A stretch of 6,735 nt of DNA from Nitrospirota bacterium (GCA_013349595.1 DUZI01000130.1:1-6735); one strand, 5' to 3'. Positions 1 through 6,663 are shown, numbered from the stretch's first letter. Numbers and translations are program-made. The notes: a model not told the origin generated them from the sequence alone.

Positions 1-193
1 AGGAAGGGCTGTTTCAGGCTTTTTATAATCGACAGATTTTATTTAATTTTGCTTTATTCATTATAATGCAATGCCTTATGACAAAGCCCTAGGAACTTTT
101 TTTATAAGGTGTCGTATAAAAATCCTTCACCAACCCTTCCTATCTTACTTGCTGATTTTACTAAGCTTTTTAGTTCTATCGCTATTTTTGGGC
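1..193. other. Region downstream of cobM, no gene recognised
   Basis: AT-rich sequence without a complete recognisable gene or RNA. A minus-strand frame continues for 30 codons past the cobM stop (194-102) with protein-like composition but no start codon. A plus-strand hydrophobic frame (71-235) is treated as spurious. An inverted pair AGGAAGGG/CCCTTCCT lies at 1-8 and 134-141. No convincing terminator was found. Confidence 0.5.
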
Positions 194-955
194 CTATTTT
201 TTACGGTAGCAATGGGAAAAGTCTTTGTCATATAATCTTGACTTCTTCTGTATCCCCTCGGTTGTCGCCTTAAGGACATCACCAACATAAATTAATGCTG
301 TTTTTGTGATTCCTGCATCTTTTACAAGGGAAGAAATACTATTTATTGTGCCTTTAATTATCCTCTGTTCTTTCCATGTTGCCTTCTCAATTACAACTAC
401 AGGAGTTTCATTATTAAAACCACCTTGAATGAGTTCTTCACAGACCTTATCAATCATTGAAATGCTTAAAAAAATAACCATAGTGCAATTGTGTTTGGCA
501 AGTTCTCTTAATCTCTCTTTTTCTGGTACAGTTGTCTTCCCTTCAAGTCTTGTAAAAATTACAGTTTGGCATAATTCTGGAATAGTTAGTTCAATCCCCA
601 AAACTGCAGAACCTGCAAGGGCAGATGATACACCAGGGATTACCTCATAATCAATACCCTCTTTTCTCAAGTATGCAATCTGCTCGTTAATAGCACTATA
701 AAACGATGTATCTCCTGTGTGTAATCTTACTACTTTTTTACCCTCATTTGTTGCCTTAATTATCAACCTTATAATAGCTTCAAGAGTCATATCTTTTGAA
801 TCACATAAAGATGCCTTCAAAGAAGTCAACAAAAGTGGATTTATGAGGCTTCCAGTGTAAATTACCAAATCTGCTTCATCGAGTAATCTCTTGCCCTTTA
901 AGGTGATAAGATCAGGATCACCTGGTCCTGCACCAATGAAATAAACTTTACTCAT
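194..955 (-). CDS. cobM: Precorrin-4 / cobalt-precorrin-4 C11-methyltransferase (CobM/CbiF)
   Basis: S-adenosylmethionine-dependent methyltransferase that methylates C-11 of the corrin precursor in cytosolic cobalamin biosynthesis. The 253-residue product has the tetrapyrrole methylase fold throughout. The N-terminal SAM loop is GAGPGDPDLITLKG (8-21), followed by the TGS block near 34-36. Further motifs are LHTGD (78-82), IPGVSSALAGSA (106-117) and the CobM/CbiF-typical TRLEGKTTVPE (135-145); the C-terminus ends in a family-like YDKDFSHCYR. Length fits the family (about 250). I chose the ATG at 955, which overlaps the TGA of the upstream ATPase gene as ATGA, over a TTG at 970 that would add five residues. 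No Shine-Dalgarno is seen, so translation is probably coupled to that gene. The usual P after TGD is T here (TGDTSFYS). Whether the substrate is the cobalt-loaded (anaerobic, CbiF) or metal-free (CobM) form cannot be decided from this gene alone; no cobalamin riboswitch is visible. Confidence 0.93.
   Translation of the reverse strand: MSKVYFIGAGPGDPDLITLKGKRLLDEADLVIYTGSLINPLLLTSLKASLCDSKDMTLEAIIRLIIKATNEGKKVVRLHTGDTSFYSAINEQIAYLRKEGIDYEVIPGVSSALAGSAVLGIELTIPELCQTVIFTRLEGKTTVPEKERLRELAKHNCTMVIFLSISMIDKVCEELIQGGFNNETPVVVIEKATWKEQRIIKGTINSISSLVKDAGITKTALIYVGDVLKATTEGIQKKSRLYDKDFSHCYRKK
952..955 (-). promoter_or_regulatory. ATGA stop/start overlap (translational coupling site)
   Basis: Read on the minus strand, the ATG of cobM (955-953) and the TGA of the oppF-like gene (954-952) share bases. 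Such overlaps usually mean one transcript with coupled translation. This ties cobM to the ABC ATPase pair in one operon and decides the cobM start. Confidence 0.8.
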
Positions 956-1908
956 TTGTATAAATGACAAGAAATAAGCCTTCCCTTATAATTAACCATT
1001 TCAGGCTGTAAGGATTTACAAGGTTCAAATATATCAGGGCATCTTGGATGAAAAGAGCAGCCTTGCGGAATATTAATTGGACTTGGGACATCATAAATAA
1101 CAGTTGTCTTCTTCTCTCTCCCCCTACCCTTTAATCTTGGCGTGGATGAAATTAACAATCTGGAATATGGATGTAAAGGGTTATTATAAAGTTCTGAAGT
1201 ATCTCCTTGCTCAACAATCCTTCCAAGATACATTACTCCGACTTCATCACTTAAATAATGGACAACATTCAGGTCATGACTTATAAATAACATTGAAAGA
1301 CTATACTCTCTTTTTAATTCTTGGAAGAGATTTATAATTTGAGCTTGAATAGATACATCAAGGGCTGAAAGCGGTTCGTCTGCAATAATCATCTCTGGAG
1401 ATAAAGTCAAAGCCCTTGCAATACAAATTCTTTGTCTTTGCCCACCACTAAACTCATGGGGATACCTATTTATGACATCAGAGGAAAGCCCAACTTTCAT
1501 CAACAATTCAGCAACCTTGTCCTTTCTTTCTGACTTTGTGCCTATCTTATGTACTAACAGTGGTTCTTCCAAAATATCACCAATCCTCATCCTTGGATTT
1601 AAAGATGCAAAGGGGTCTTGAAATACCATCTGGACAGACCTGCGAAAATTCATGATTTCTTTATCATTGAGTGTTTTTAAGTCATGTGATTTATATAAAA
1701 TCATTCCTTCTGATGGTTCAAGAAGTCTTATTAACAATCGAGCAACAGTTGACTTGCCACAACCACTTTCACCAACAAGGGCAAAAACCTTATTTGATTT
1801 GATATTTATCGATATTCCGTCAACTGCTTTTAAATAACCCTTCTTGGAAAAAACATTTTTATTAATCGAAAAGTATTTTTTAAGATTTATTGAACTCATT
1901 AAATCCAT
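952..1908 (-). CDS. Oligopeptide/dipeptide-type ABC transporter ATPase (OppF/DppF-like)
   Basis: Cytoplasmic nucleotide-binding subunit of a peptide/nickel-family ABC importer, expected to pair with the OppD-like ATPase encoded just upstream. From the ATG at 1908 the product is 318 residues. Visible motifs are Walker A GESGCGKS (46-53), Q-loop Q97 in VFQDPFASLNPR, signature FSGGQRQR (153-160), Walker B MIIADE (173-178), D-loop SALD (181-184) and H-loop H211. The C-terminal oligopeptide-transporter extension has four cysteines (284, 290, 297, 314). Published Dpp transporter structures show such a cysteine set binding a [4Fe-4S] cluster. Start choice: ATG 1908 has AAGG ten bases upstream and lies 5 bp after the upstream stop. 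A GTG at 1929 would add seven residues and overlap that gene by 16 bp; ATG 1899 is also possible. Substrate is not deducible because no permease or binding protein is present. The symbol is left blank because Opp, Dpp and Nik ATPases cannot be told apart here. Confidence 0.93.
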   Translation of the reverse strand: MDLMSSINLKKYFSINKNVFSKKGYLKAVDGISINIKSNKVFALVGESGCGKSTVARLLIRLLEPSEGMILYKSHDLKTLNDKEIMNFRRSVQMVFQDPFASLNPRMRIGDILEEPLLVHKIGTKSERKDKVAELLMKVGLSSDVINRYPHEFSGGQRQRICIARALTLSPEMIIADEPLSALDVSIQAQIINLFQELKREYSLSMLFISHDLNVVHYLSDEVGVMYLGRIVEQGDTSELYNNPLHPYSRLLISSTPRLKGRGREKKTTVIYDVPSPINIPQGCSFHPRCPDIFEPCKSLQPEMVNYKGRLISCHLYK

Positions 1909-1913
1909 ATAAA

Positions 1914-3185
1914 TTAAGCCTTGTAGCACCTAACAAAGTGTCCTGATGATTTTTCCTCTATTTTTGGTTCTATTTCATTACAAAGTAAGTCTGCAAGACT
2001 ACAACGATTAGAAAACTTACATCCTTTTGGAAGATTTTTAGGATCAGGGACAAAACCTTTTATAGGCAGCAATTTCCTATATTTTTGCTGTGGTAATGAG
2101 TTTAGAAGTCCCTTTGTATAGGGATGTAGTGGATTTGAAAGCAACTCTTCAGTACTTGCAAATTCCAATATCCTTCCTGTGTACATGATTGCTGCTGTAT
2201 CGGTTTGTTCTGATATGATTGCTAAATCATGAGTTATCAAAAGCATAGACATAGCCATTTCATCACGAATTCTTTTTATTAATGCCAATATCTCTGACTG
2301 AATTGTTACATCAAGGGCAGTAGTTGGTTCGTCAGCAATGAGTAACTTTGGTTTACAAGCAATTGCCATTGCAATCATAACCCTCTGTCTCATCCCACCA
2401 GACATTTGATGGGGATAATCCCTTACCCGTAACTCTGCTGATGGTATCATAACTGCCTTCATGAGTTCTATGGATTTGCAATAGGCATCCTTTTTTGAGA
2501 GTCCCTCGTGGGTTCTTATTACTTCTGAAATCTGATAACCAACAGTTAATACAGGATTTAAAGATGTCATAGGTTCTTGAAAGATCATTGCTATTTCCTT
2601 GCCTCTAATCTTTCTCATATCAGCTTCCCCAATGGTGAGTATGTTTTTACCATTAAAAGAAATCGTTCCATTAATCAATACATTTTGAGGCAATAATCGC
2701 ATTATAGACAATGCTGTAAGACTCTTACCACAACCACTCTCTCCTACTAGACCAAATACTTCTGATTTTTTGAGTGAGAAATTTATGTCATTGAGTATTG
2801 GTAAAAAACCAGATTGATTAATGAAACTAAGATTTAGTTGTTTTATATCTAAAATTATTTCAGTCATTTGTGGGGATAATAAATCCTCTTCATTAATGTT
2901 ATCAATAGAACTATCAGGTCTTTTACTTTTTCTGCGGTCTAATACCGCTGCAAGAAATGGCAGTAGCAAACCTCCACCAGGTAGTAAAAAGAGTATTAAA
3001 ACAGGAACATAAGATGAAAGATGTAAGAGATATTGTCTTAAAAGTTTGATTTCTTCTTTTGTCCATTTTTCCTTTGTGTTTATTTGTTTAAAAAGAAGAG
3101 TAAAAAAATTGTTAAAAAAAACACCTTCATTAAATATTAAAAGCTTGTTTTTTTCAATTATTCCCTTTAAAAATGTCTTAAACAA
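1914..3185 (-). CDS. OppD/DppD-like ABC ATPase with an N-terminal LETM1-like extension (apparent fusion)
   Basis: The 423-residue frame has two parts. Residues about 107-423 are a complete OppD/DppD-type ATPase: Walker A GESGCGKS (148-155), Q203 in IFQEPMTSLNP, signature MSGGMRQR (261-268), Walker B LLIADE (281-286), D-loop TALD (289-292), H319, and a C-terminal four-cysteine block (389, 395, 402, 420) like that of its partner. It should heterodimerise with the OppF-like subunit encoded 5 bp downstream. Residues 1-106 are extra: family members are normally about 320-340 residues. This part has a basic, aromatic N-terminus, then a KWTKEE...LLRQYL helix, a hydrophobic VPVLILFLLPGGGLLLPFL stretch (60-78) and DRRKSKR, then an acidic linker. 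The first in-frame start is TTG at 3185 with no Shine-Dalgarno. ATG at 2867 (residue 107) could start a normal-length ATPase but also lacks a good ribosome site. ATPase identity is certain; the fusion and the start are less so. Confidence 0.85.
   Translation of the reverse strand: MFKTFLKGIIEKNKLLIFNEGVFFNNFFTLLFKQINTKEKWTKEEIKLLRQYLLHLSSYVPVLILFLLPGGGLLLPFLAAVLDRRKSKRPDSSIDNINEEDLLSPQMTEIILDIKQLNLSFINQSGFLPILNDINFSLKKSEVFGLVGESGCGKSLTALSIMRLLPQNVLINGTISFNGKNILTIGEADMRKIRGKEIAMIFQEPMTSLNPVLTVGYQISEVIRTHEGLSKKDAYCKSIELMKAVMIPSAELRVRDYPHQMSGGMRQRVMIAMAIACKPKLLIADEPTTALDVTIQSEILALIKRIRDEMAMSMLLITHDLAIISEQTDTAAIMYTGRILEFASTEELLSNPLHPYTKGLLNSLPQQKYRKLLPIKGFVPDPKNLPKGCKFSNRCSLADLLCNEIEPKIEEKSSGHFVRCYKA
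2868..3185 (-). other. LETM1-like domain region at the N-terminus of the ATPase
   Basis: Residues 1-106 of the fused frame. The pattern of a helix rich in E, K and L, then a VP-x-L-hydrophobic-LLPGG-x-LLLP-x-LA-x-VLDRRK block, matches my recollection of small bacterial proteins related to the LETM1 ribosome-binding-like domain. Those are usually stand-alone and end soon after the basic DRRK tail. Here no stop follows: a linker rich in D, E and S (about 90-106) runs straight into the ATPase. Function in bacteria is unclear. Family assignment is from pattern memory only. Confidence 0.5.
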
Positions 3186-3259
3186 GATTTTTTTTCTTGC
3201 ATCATTATTTGATGTATTTTAAATACCCGCTAATCCTTTTTATAAATGGCAATCGAAGA
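3186..3259 (-). other. 74-bp clpX-ABC ATPase spacer with A8 tract and out-of-frame ATGATG
   Basis: This spacer follows the clpX stop. It contains no GC-rich terminator, so read-through from clpX is plausible, and no strong promoter stands out. ATGATG (3205-3200) is followed by CAAG and eight A residues (3195-3188), then the TTG start. As written, ATGATG opens only a 12-codon frame. One additional A in the tract would put it in frame with the LETM1-like/ATPase protein. A weak ACATCA/TGATGC hairpin covers the ATGATG. Confidence 0.5.
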
Positions 3260-4501
3260 TTATGCAGAATCTGCCTCTTGTTTATATATCAAAAGAGGTC
3301 TTTCATTACTGTTGATTACTTCTTCGTTAATGATACATTCAATTATCCCTTTTTTAGAAGGGACCTCATACATAACATCAAGCATTACTTCCTCAAGAAT
3401 TGCCCTTAACCCCCTTGCGCCAGCCTTTCTTTTAATAGCCTTCCTAGCTATGGCAGAAATTGCAGGTTCAGTAAATTTAAGTCTGACTTGGTCAAAAGAT
3501 AGAAGTTTCTGATATTGTTTTATGAGTGCATTTTTTGGCTCTGTTAGTATCTTTATCAGGGATTGTTCATCTAAATCCTCAAGTATTGCTATCACTGGCA
3601 TCCTACCCACAAACTCTGGAATAAGTCCATACTTAATTAAATCTTCAGACTCAACTTGTTTTAAAAGGGCATCCCTACGTTTTTCCTTTGTCCCTTTTAT
3701 ATCTTTTACAAAACCAATACTCGACTTTCCAATTCTCTCTTCTATTATCTTTTCAAGACCAACAAAGGCACCTCCACATATGAATAAAATATTACTCGTA
3801 TCTAACTGAACATATTCTTGTTGAGGATGTTTCCTGCCTCCTTGCGGAGGGATGTTTGAAATTGTGCCTTCAATAATTTTTAACAAAGCCTGTTGCACGC
3901 CTTCTCCAGAAACATCTCTCGTAATTGACGGGCTATCAGACTTCCTACTAATTTTATCAATCTCATCTATATAGACAATTCCTTTTTGTGCCCTCCCTAT
4001 ATCATAGTCAGAAGATTGAAGTAATTTAACTAAAACATTTTCTACATCTTCACCTACATAACCAGCCTCTGTGAGCGTAGTTGCATCAGCAATAGTAAAA
4101 GGCACATCAAGCATCCTTGCAAGTGTTTGAGCAAGTAATGTTTTCCCCGTCCCTGTTGGACCTATTAGAAGTATATTGCTTTTTTGAAGTTCTATGTCAG
4201 ATTTTTTTTGAAAACTAATTCTTTTATAATGATTATGAACTGCTACTGCAAGCACTTTTTTAGCCATCTCTTGTCCAATGACAAAATCATTTAAAAAATC
4301 ATTTATCTCAACTGGTGATGGTAGTGTCTTGATTTTCTTATTATCTTGTAGATTAACATCCTCTCTAAGAATGTTATTACATAAATCAATACACTCATCA
4401 CAAATATATACATTTGGGCCTGCTATTAACCTTATTACCTCATTTTGGCTCTTTTCACAGAAAGAACATTTCAGGCTTCCATCAATTTGTTTTTTTTTCA
4501 T
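3260..4501 (-). CDS. clpX: ATP-dependent protease ATP-binding subunit ClpX
   Basis: Hexameric AAA+ unfoldase that recognises tagged substrates and threads them into ClpP. The 413-residue product is complete. It has an N-terminal zinc-binding domain with C12, C15, C34 and C37. In the AAA+ core are Walker A GPTGTGKT (114-121), pore-1 loop GYVG (147-150), Walker B IVYIDEID (175-182), pore-2 loop RKH (223-225), the ClpP-docking loop IGF (262-264), arginine finger R300 in EFVGRMPV and sensor-2 R366 in GARGLR. All catalytic and docking elements are intact, so it should work with the ClpP encoded upstream. The start is ATG at 4501 with AGGAGG (4511-4506) only four bases upstream, which is rather tight. 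Codons 2-4 form an A9 run. The gene follows clpP after 146 bp, the usual tig-clpP-clpX order; the lon gene often found next is absent. Confidence 0.98.
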   Translation of the reverse strand: MKKKQIDGSLKCSFCEKSQNEVIRLIAGPNVYICDECIDLCNNILREDVNLQDNKKIKTLPSPVEINDFLNDFVIGQEMAKKVLAVAVHNHYKRISFQKKSDIELQKSNILLIGPTGTGKTLLAQTLARMLDVPFTIADATTLTEAGYVGEDVENVLVKLLQSSDYDIGRAQKGIVYIDEIDKISRKSDSPSITRDVSGEGVQQALLKIIEGTISNIPPQGGRKHPQQEYVQLDTSNILFICGGAFVGLEKIIEERIGKSSIGFVKDIKGTKEKRRDALLKQVESEDLIKYGLIPEFVGRMPVIAILEDLDEQSLIKILTEPKNALIKQYQKLLSFDQVRLKFTEPAISAIARKAIKRKAGARGLRAILEEVMLDVMYEVPSKKGIIECIINEEVINSNERPLLIYKQEADSA

Positions 4502-4505
4502 AATG

Positions 4506-4511
4506 CCTCCT
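4506..4511 (-). promoter_or_regulatory. Shine-Dalgarno of clpX
   Basis: AGGAGG, a perfect match to the 16S rRNA tail, four bases before ATG 4501. It supports that start despite the short spacing. Confidence 0.8.
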
Positions 4512-4530
4512 AATAAATAATAAGCTTAAG

Positions 4531-4558
4531 AGAATAGAGAAATTTTATTCATTGTAAA
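4531..4558 (-). promoter_or_regulatory. Candidate sigma70-type promoter for clpX
   Basis: On the minus strand TTTACA (4558-4553, 5 of 6 to consensus) is followed after 16 bp by TATTCT (4536-4531, 4 of 6). It lies about 30 bp before the clpX start in the only sizeable gap of the tig-clpP-clpX cluster. It could allow clpX to be transcribed apart from tig-clpP. The surroundings are AT-rich, so chance matches are easy. Confidence 0.4.
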
Positions 4559-4647
4559 AACTTAACACTTTCTTTCTCATTCACTTAAATATCTTATCCT
4601 CTAATGGTTAGTTATTGTGAAAATTGAATTTAAAGAAGATTTCCTTG

Positions 4648-5241
4648 TTACTTTGACTCCTTTATAGTAGTAATAACTTCATCAATTAAACCATAGGCTT
4701 TTGCCTCTTCACTTGACATGAAAAAGTCTCTCTCTGCATCCTTTCTAATCTTCTCAAAAGGTTGACCTGTATGTTTTGATAGTATATTATTTAGAACATC
4801 CTTGATTTTTAACATCTCTCTGGCATGTATCTCAATATCAGTAGCTTGTCCATAGAAACCACCAATTGGTTGGTGTATCATAATCCTTGAGTGAGGAAGT
4901 CCATATCTTTTACCTTTTGTCCCTGCTGCAAGCAATATGGCACCAAAACTTGCAGCCTGTCCAATGCAATAGGTAGCAATAGCCGGCTTTAAATATTGCA
5001 TCGTGTCATATACTGCAAGTCCAGCAGTAACAGAACCACCAGGAGAATTGATGTAAATATGAATATCCTTGTCAGGGTCTTCAGTCTGTAAAAAGAGTAA
5101 TTGAGCAATTACCACATTTGCTACATTGTCATCTATGGCAGTGCCAATAAAAATAATCCTGTCTTTTAAGAGTCTTGAATAAATATCATAAACTCTTTCT
5201 GTCCTCCCTGTCTGCTCAATAACTATTGGAACAATACTCAT
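4648..5241 (-). CDS. clpP: ATP-dependent Clp protease proteolytic subunit ClpP
   Basis: Serine peptidase that forms the two-ring tetradecameric chamber which degrades proteins delivered by ClpX. The product is 197 residues, the usual length. The catalytic triad is S98 in GQAASFGA, H123 in IMIHQP and D172 in ERDFF. The oxyanion-side motif NSPGGSV is at 65-71. The N-terminal segment VIEQTGRTERVYDIYSRLL, which forms the gating loop and first helix, is intact, with little or no propeptide. The residue after the active serine is F where many ClpPs have M; I regard this as natural variation. The ATG at 5241 directly follows the TAG of tig with no spacer. Its Shine-Dalgarno lies inside the last tig codons, so the two genes are clearly cotranscribed. 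ClpX, its partner, is encoded next. Confidence 0.98.
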   Translation of the reverse strand: MSIVPIVIEQTGRTERVYDIYSRLLKDRIIFIGTAIDDNVANVVIAQLLFLQTEDPDKDIHIYINSPGGSVTAGLAVYDTMQYLKPAIATYCIGQAASFGAILLAAGTKGKRYGLPHSRIMIHQPIGGFYGQATDIEIHAREMLKIKDVLNNILSKHTGQPFEKIRKDAERDFFMSSEEAKAYGLIDEVITTIKESK

Positions 5242-6534
5242 CTATTCTTTGTCCTCCTCTTGTTTATTATTTGTTGCTTCTTGCTTATCTGGTTCATATG
5301 GAATAATCTTTGCTCTCTCAATCAATTTATCAAATACAGCAGTTGTGTATGCCTTTTTGTAAAGTGATATAAGAGAGCCATCCTTTTCCATATGATATTT
5401 TAATAATTCTTCAGGAGATATACCTAATTGACCAGACATTACAAAAAGTTCTTTCTCCATATCTTGGTTCGAAATTTTTATACCTTCCCTCTCACCGATA
5501 ACATCAATTAATATTGATAGTTTTAAATTCTTTTTTGCTATTTCTGATGCCTCTTTTCTTAATTCATCCTCGCTTATATTATTATTATCTCCCCTCATTG
5601 ACATCATGTTATTAATTGTTCTTGATATTTCAGCCTCTAATTGAGATTCTGGCAACTCGAAATCTTCACATTCAAGCAATTTATCAATTATATTTTTTAT
5701 TTTTTGATTTTTTGCATAATTGTTGCGAGTATTTATGACATTCTTTTTTACATTTTCAAAAAGTTCTTGGAAATTATTAAAACCTAAATCCTTAGCGAAT
5801 TCATCATCTATCAAAGGTATTTTACGCTTTTTTACTGAATTAACAGTAATCTGTAATTTCCCCTTCATATTATTTAATTTAAGATTTTCTCGATTAGTAA
5901 AATCTGCCTCAATTTCAAACTTATCTTGAGTCTTTTTACCAATAAATGCACTTGTAAAGCTTTCAGGATAAGGAGTTGATGTAGATACTCTTATTACTTC
6001 CTCTTTTACTTCATTATTTTCAGAGGAACAATCAAAACTAACTATGTCTAATTCCTCAGCAGGCCCATCAGAAGCCTCATAATTAGCCTTTTCTTTTGCA
6101 TAATTCTCAATTACCTTCATTACATCTTCGTCTGTAACACTTACAGGCATATCAATGACTGTTAAATCATCATACTTAAAATCAGTCAAATCAGGCCTTA
6201 CATCTACTTTGAAGCTCACTGTCAAGGGAGATTTTCTTACAAAGCTTAAAGTTCCCTCAATTGTTGGTGAAGACATAGGAAATAAATTAGCTGATTTAGT
6301 AGCTTGATCAAAATGATCTGAAACAATTTTTTTTATTACATCTGCCTCAATAGATTTTCCAAATCTTTTTTCAATAATACTGATTGGAACTTTACCAGGT
6401 CTGAATCCGTGAAGTTTGACATCCTTTTGAGCATTCTTGAGTGCCAATTGTATTTCTTTTTCTAATTCTTCTGCAGGTATCTCAACAGTTATAATCTTTT
6501 TTGTTGATGATACATGTTCGATATTTTTAAGCAA
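5242..6534 (-). CDS. tig: Trigger factor (ribosome-associated chaperone)
   Basis: Chaperone that binds at the ribosome exit tunnel and shields nascent chains. The 430-residue product matches the family (about 430-440). The N-terminal ribosome-binding domain carries the signature GFRPGKVP at 43-50, the same position as GFRKGKVP in E. coli, and runs to about residue 115. The middle FKBP-type isomerase domain (about 156-238) is strongly diverged: the usual GG and F-I/V-PGFE elements are not recognisable, so catalytic activity is doubtful. The C-terminal part (about 240-430) is the helical chaperone region, ending in a polar tail rich in E, K, N and Q. The start is TTG at 6534, backed by a perfect Shine-Dalgarno and by alignment of the signature; the first internal ATG is residue 87, inside the ribosome-binding domain. 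It is the first gene of tig-clpP-clpX. Confidence 0.96.
   Translation of the reverse strand: MLKNIEHVSSTKKIITVEIPAEELEKEIQLALKNAQKDVKLHGFRPGKVPISIIEKRFGKSIEADVIKKIVSDHFDQATKSANLFPMSSPTIEGTLSFVRKSPLTVSFKVDVRPDLTDFKYDDLTVIDMPVSVTDEDVMKVIENYAKEKANYEASDGPAEELDIVSFDCSSENNEVKEEVIRVSTSTPYPESFTSAFIGKKTQDKFEIEADFTNRENLKLNNMKGKLQITVNSVKKRKIPLIDDEFAKDLGFNNFQELFENVKKNVINTRNNYAKNQKIKNIIDKLLECEDFELPESQLEAEISRTINNMMSMRGDNNNISEDELRKEASEIAKKNLKLSILIDVIGEREGIKISNQDMEKELFVMSGQLGISPEELLKYHMEKDGSLISLYKKAYTTAVFDKLIERAKIIPYEPDKQEATNNKQEEDKE
5253..5258 (-). promoter_or_regulatory. Shine-Dalgarno of clpP inside the tig 3' end
   Basis: AGGAGG at 5258-5253 lies in the codons for the acidic EED near the trigger factor C-terminus, 11 bases before the clpP ATG. 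With the abutting stop and start codons it indicates coupled translation of tig and clpP. Confidence 0.75.
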
Positions 6535-6538
6535 AATA

Positions 6539-6547
6539 CCCTCCTTA
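6539..6547 (-). promoter_or_regulatory. Shine-Dalgarno that fixes the TTG start of tig
   Basis: TAAGGAGGG, a perfect complement to the 16S rRNA tail, ends four bases before the TTG at 6534. It supports the non-ATG start, since no ATG or GTG is in frame nearby. Confidence 0.85.
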
Positions 6548-6567
6548 AAATTTTTTTATAAACAGAG

Positions 6568-6596
6568 AGTTTAAAACTTATTTTTCTCTTTGTCAA
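6568..6596 (-). promoter_or_regulatory. Sigma70-type promoter of the tig-clpP-clpX cluster
   Basis: TTGACA at 6596-6591 is a perfect -35. After exactly 17 bp comes TAAACT (6573-6568, 4 of 6 to TATAAT). The expected transcript start leaves a leader of roughly 25-30 bases before the TTG start. I see no CIRCE element or obvious heat-shock sigma-factor motif, so basal expression is the simplest reading. Confidence 0.7.
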
Positions 6597-6618
6597 ATTT
6601 AATACTAACTCCTGTTCC

Positions 6619-6663
6619 GTAAAAATCAAAAGTAGACATTTGGTAAAAATCAAAAGTAGACAT
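6619..6663. repeat. Two perfect 21-bp direct repeats, 24-bp period
   Basis: GTAAAAATCAAAAGTAGACAT occurs at 6619-6639 and again at 6643-6663, separated by TTG. Only two perfect copies exist, so this is not a CRISPR array. A degenerate third copy follows at about 6669-6689. Confidence 0.95.

Noticed and set aside
1..26. GGGCTG-TTT-CAGGCT followed by T-run, a possible plus-strand terminator
   Set aside because: The stem has a G-G mismatch and a three-base loop, and no plus-strand gene is visible; the upstream part is cut by the window edge.
84..108. CCTAGG palindrome next to a T7 run, resembling a terminator
   Set aside because: Mismatches leave only a few pairs around the palindrome, and the T-run is on the strand opposite to all genes.
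71..235. Plus-strand 54-codon hydrophobic frame preceded by TATAAT
   Set aside because: No ribosome binding site, only four bases between TATAAT and ATG, AT-rich composition that makes hydrophobic codons easily, and its 3' end lies antisense over cobM.
999..1007. TTTCAGGCT word recurring at about 12, 999 and 4469
   Set aside because: Two copies are within coding sequence and are explained by ordinary codons; nine bases recurring three times is expected by chance in an AT-rich window.
3246..3809. Plus-strand open frames opposite clpX (88 and 95 codons)
   Set aside because: They mirror the intact clpX coding strand, show no domains or ribosome sites, and are low-complexity antisense shadows.
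4502..4647. Terminator or small gene between clpP and clpX
   Set aside because: No GC-rich hairpin with a T-run and no frame with a ribosome site; only the candidate clpX promoter was retained.
6535..6618. CIRCE-type HrcA operator upstream of tig
   Set aside because: No inverted TTAGCACTC/GAGTGCTAA pair; GAGTTAGTATT is only a superficial resemblance.
6619..6663. CRISPR array
   Set aside because: Only two perfect repeats separated by 3 bp; there are no spacers of normal length and no cas genes.
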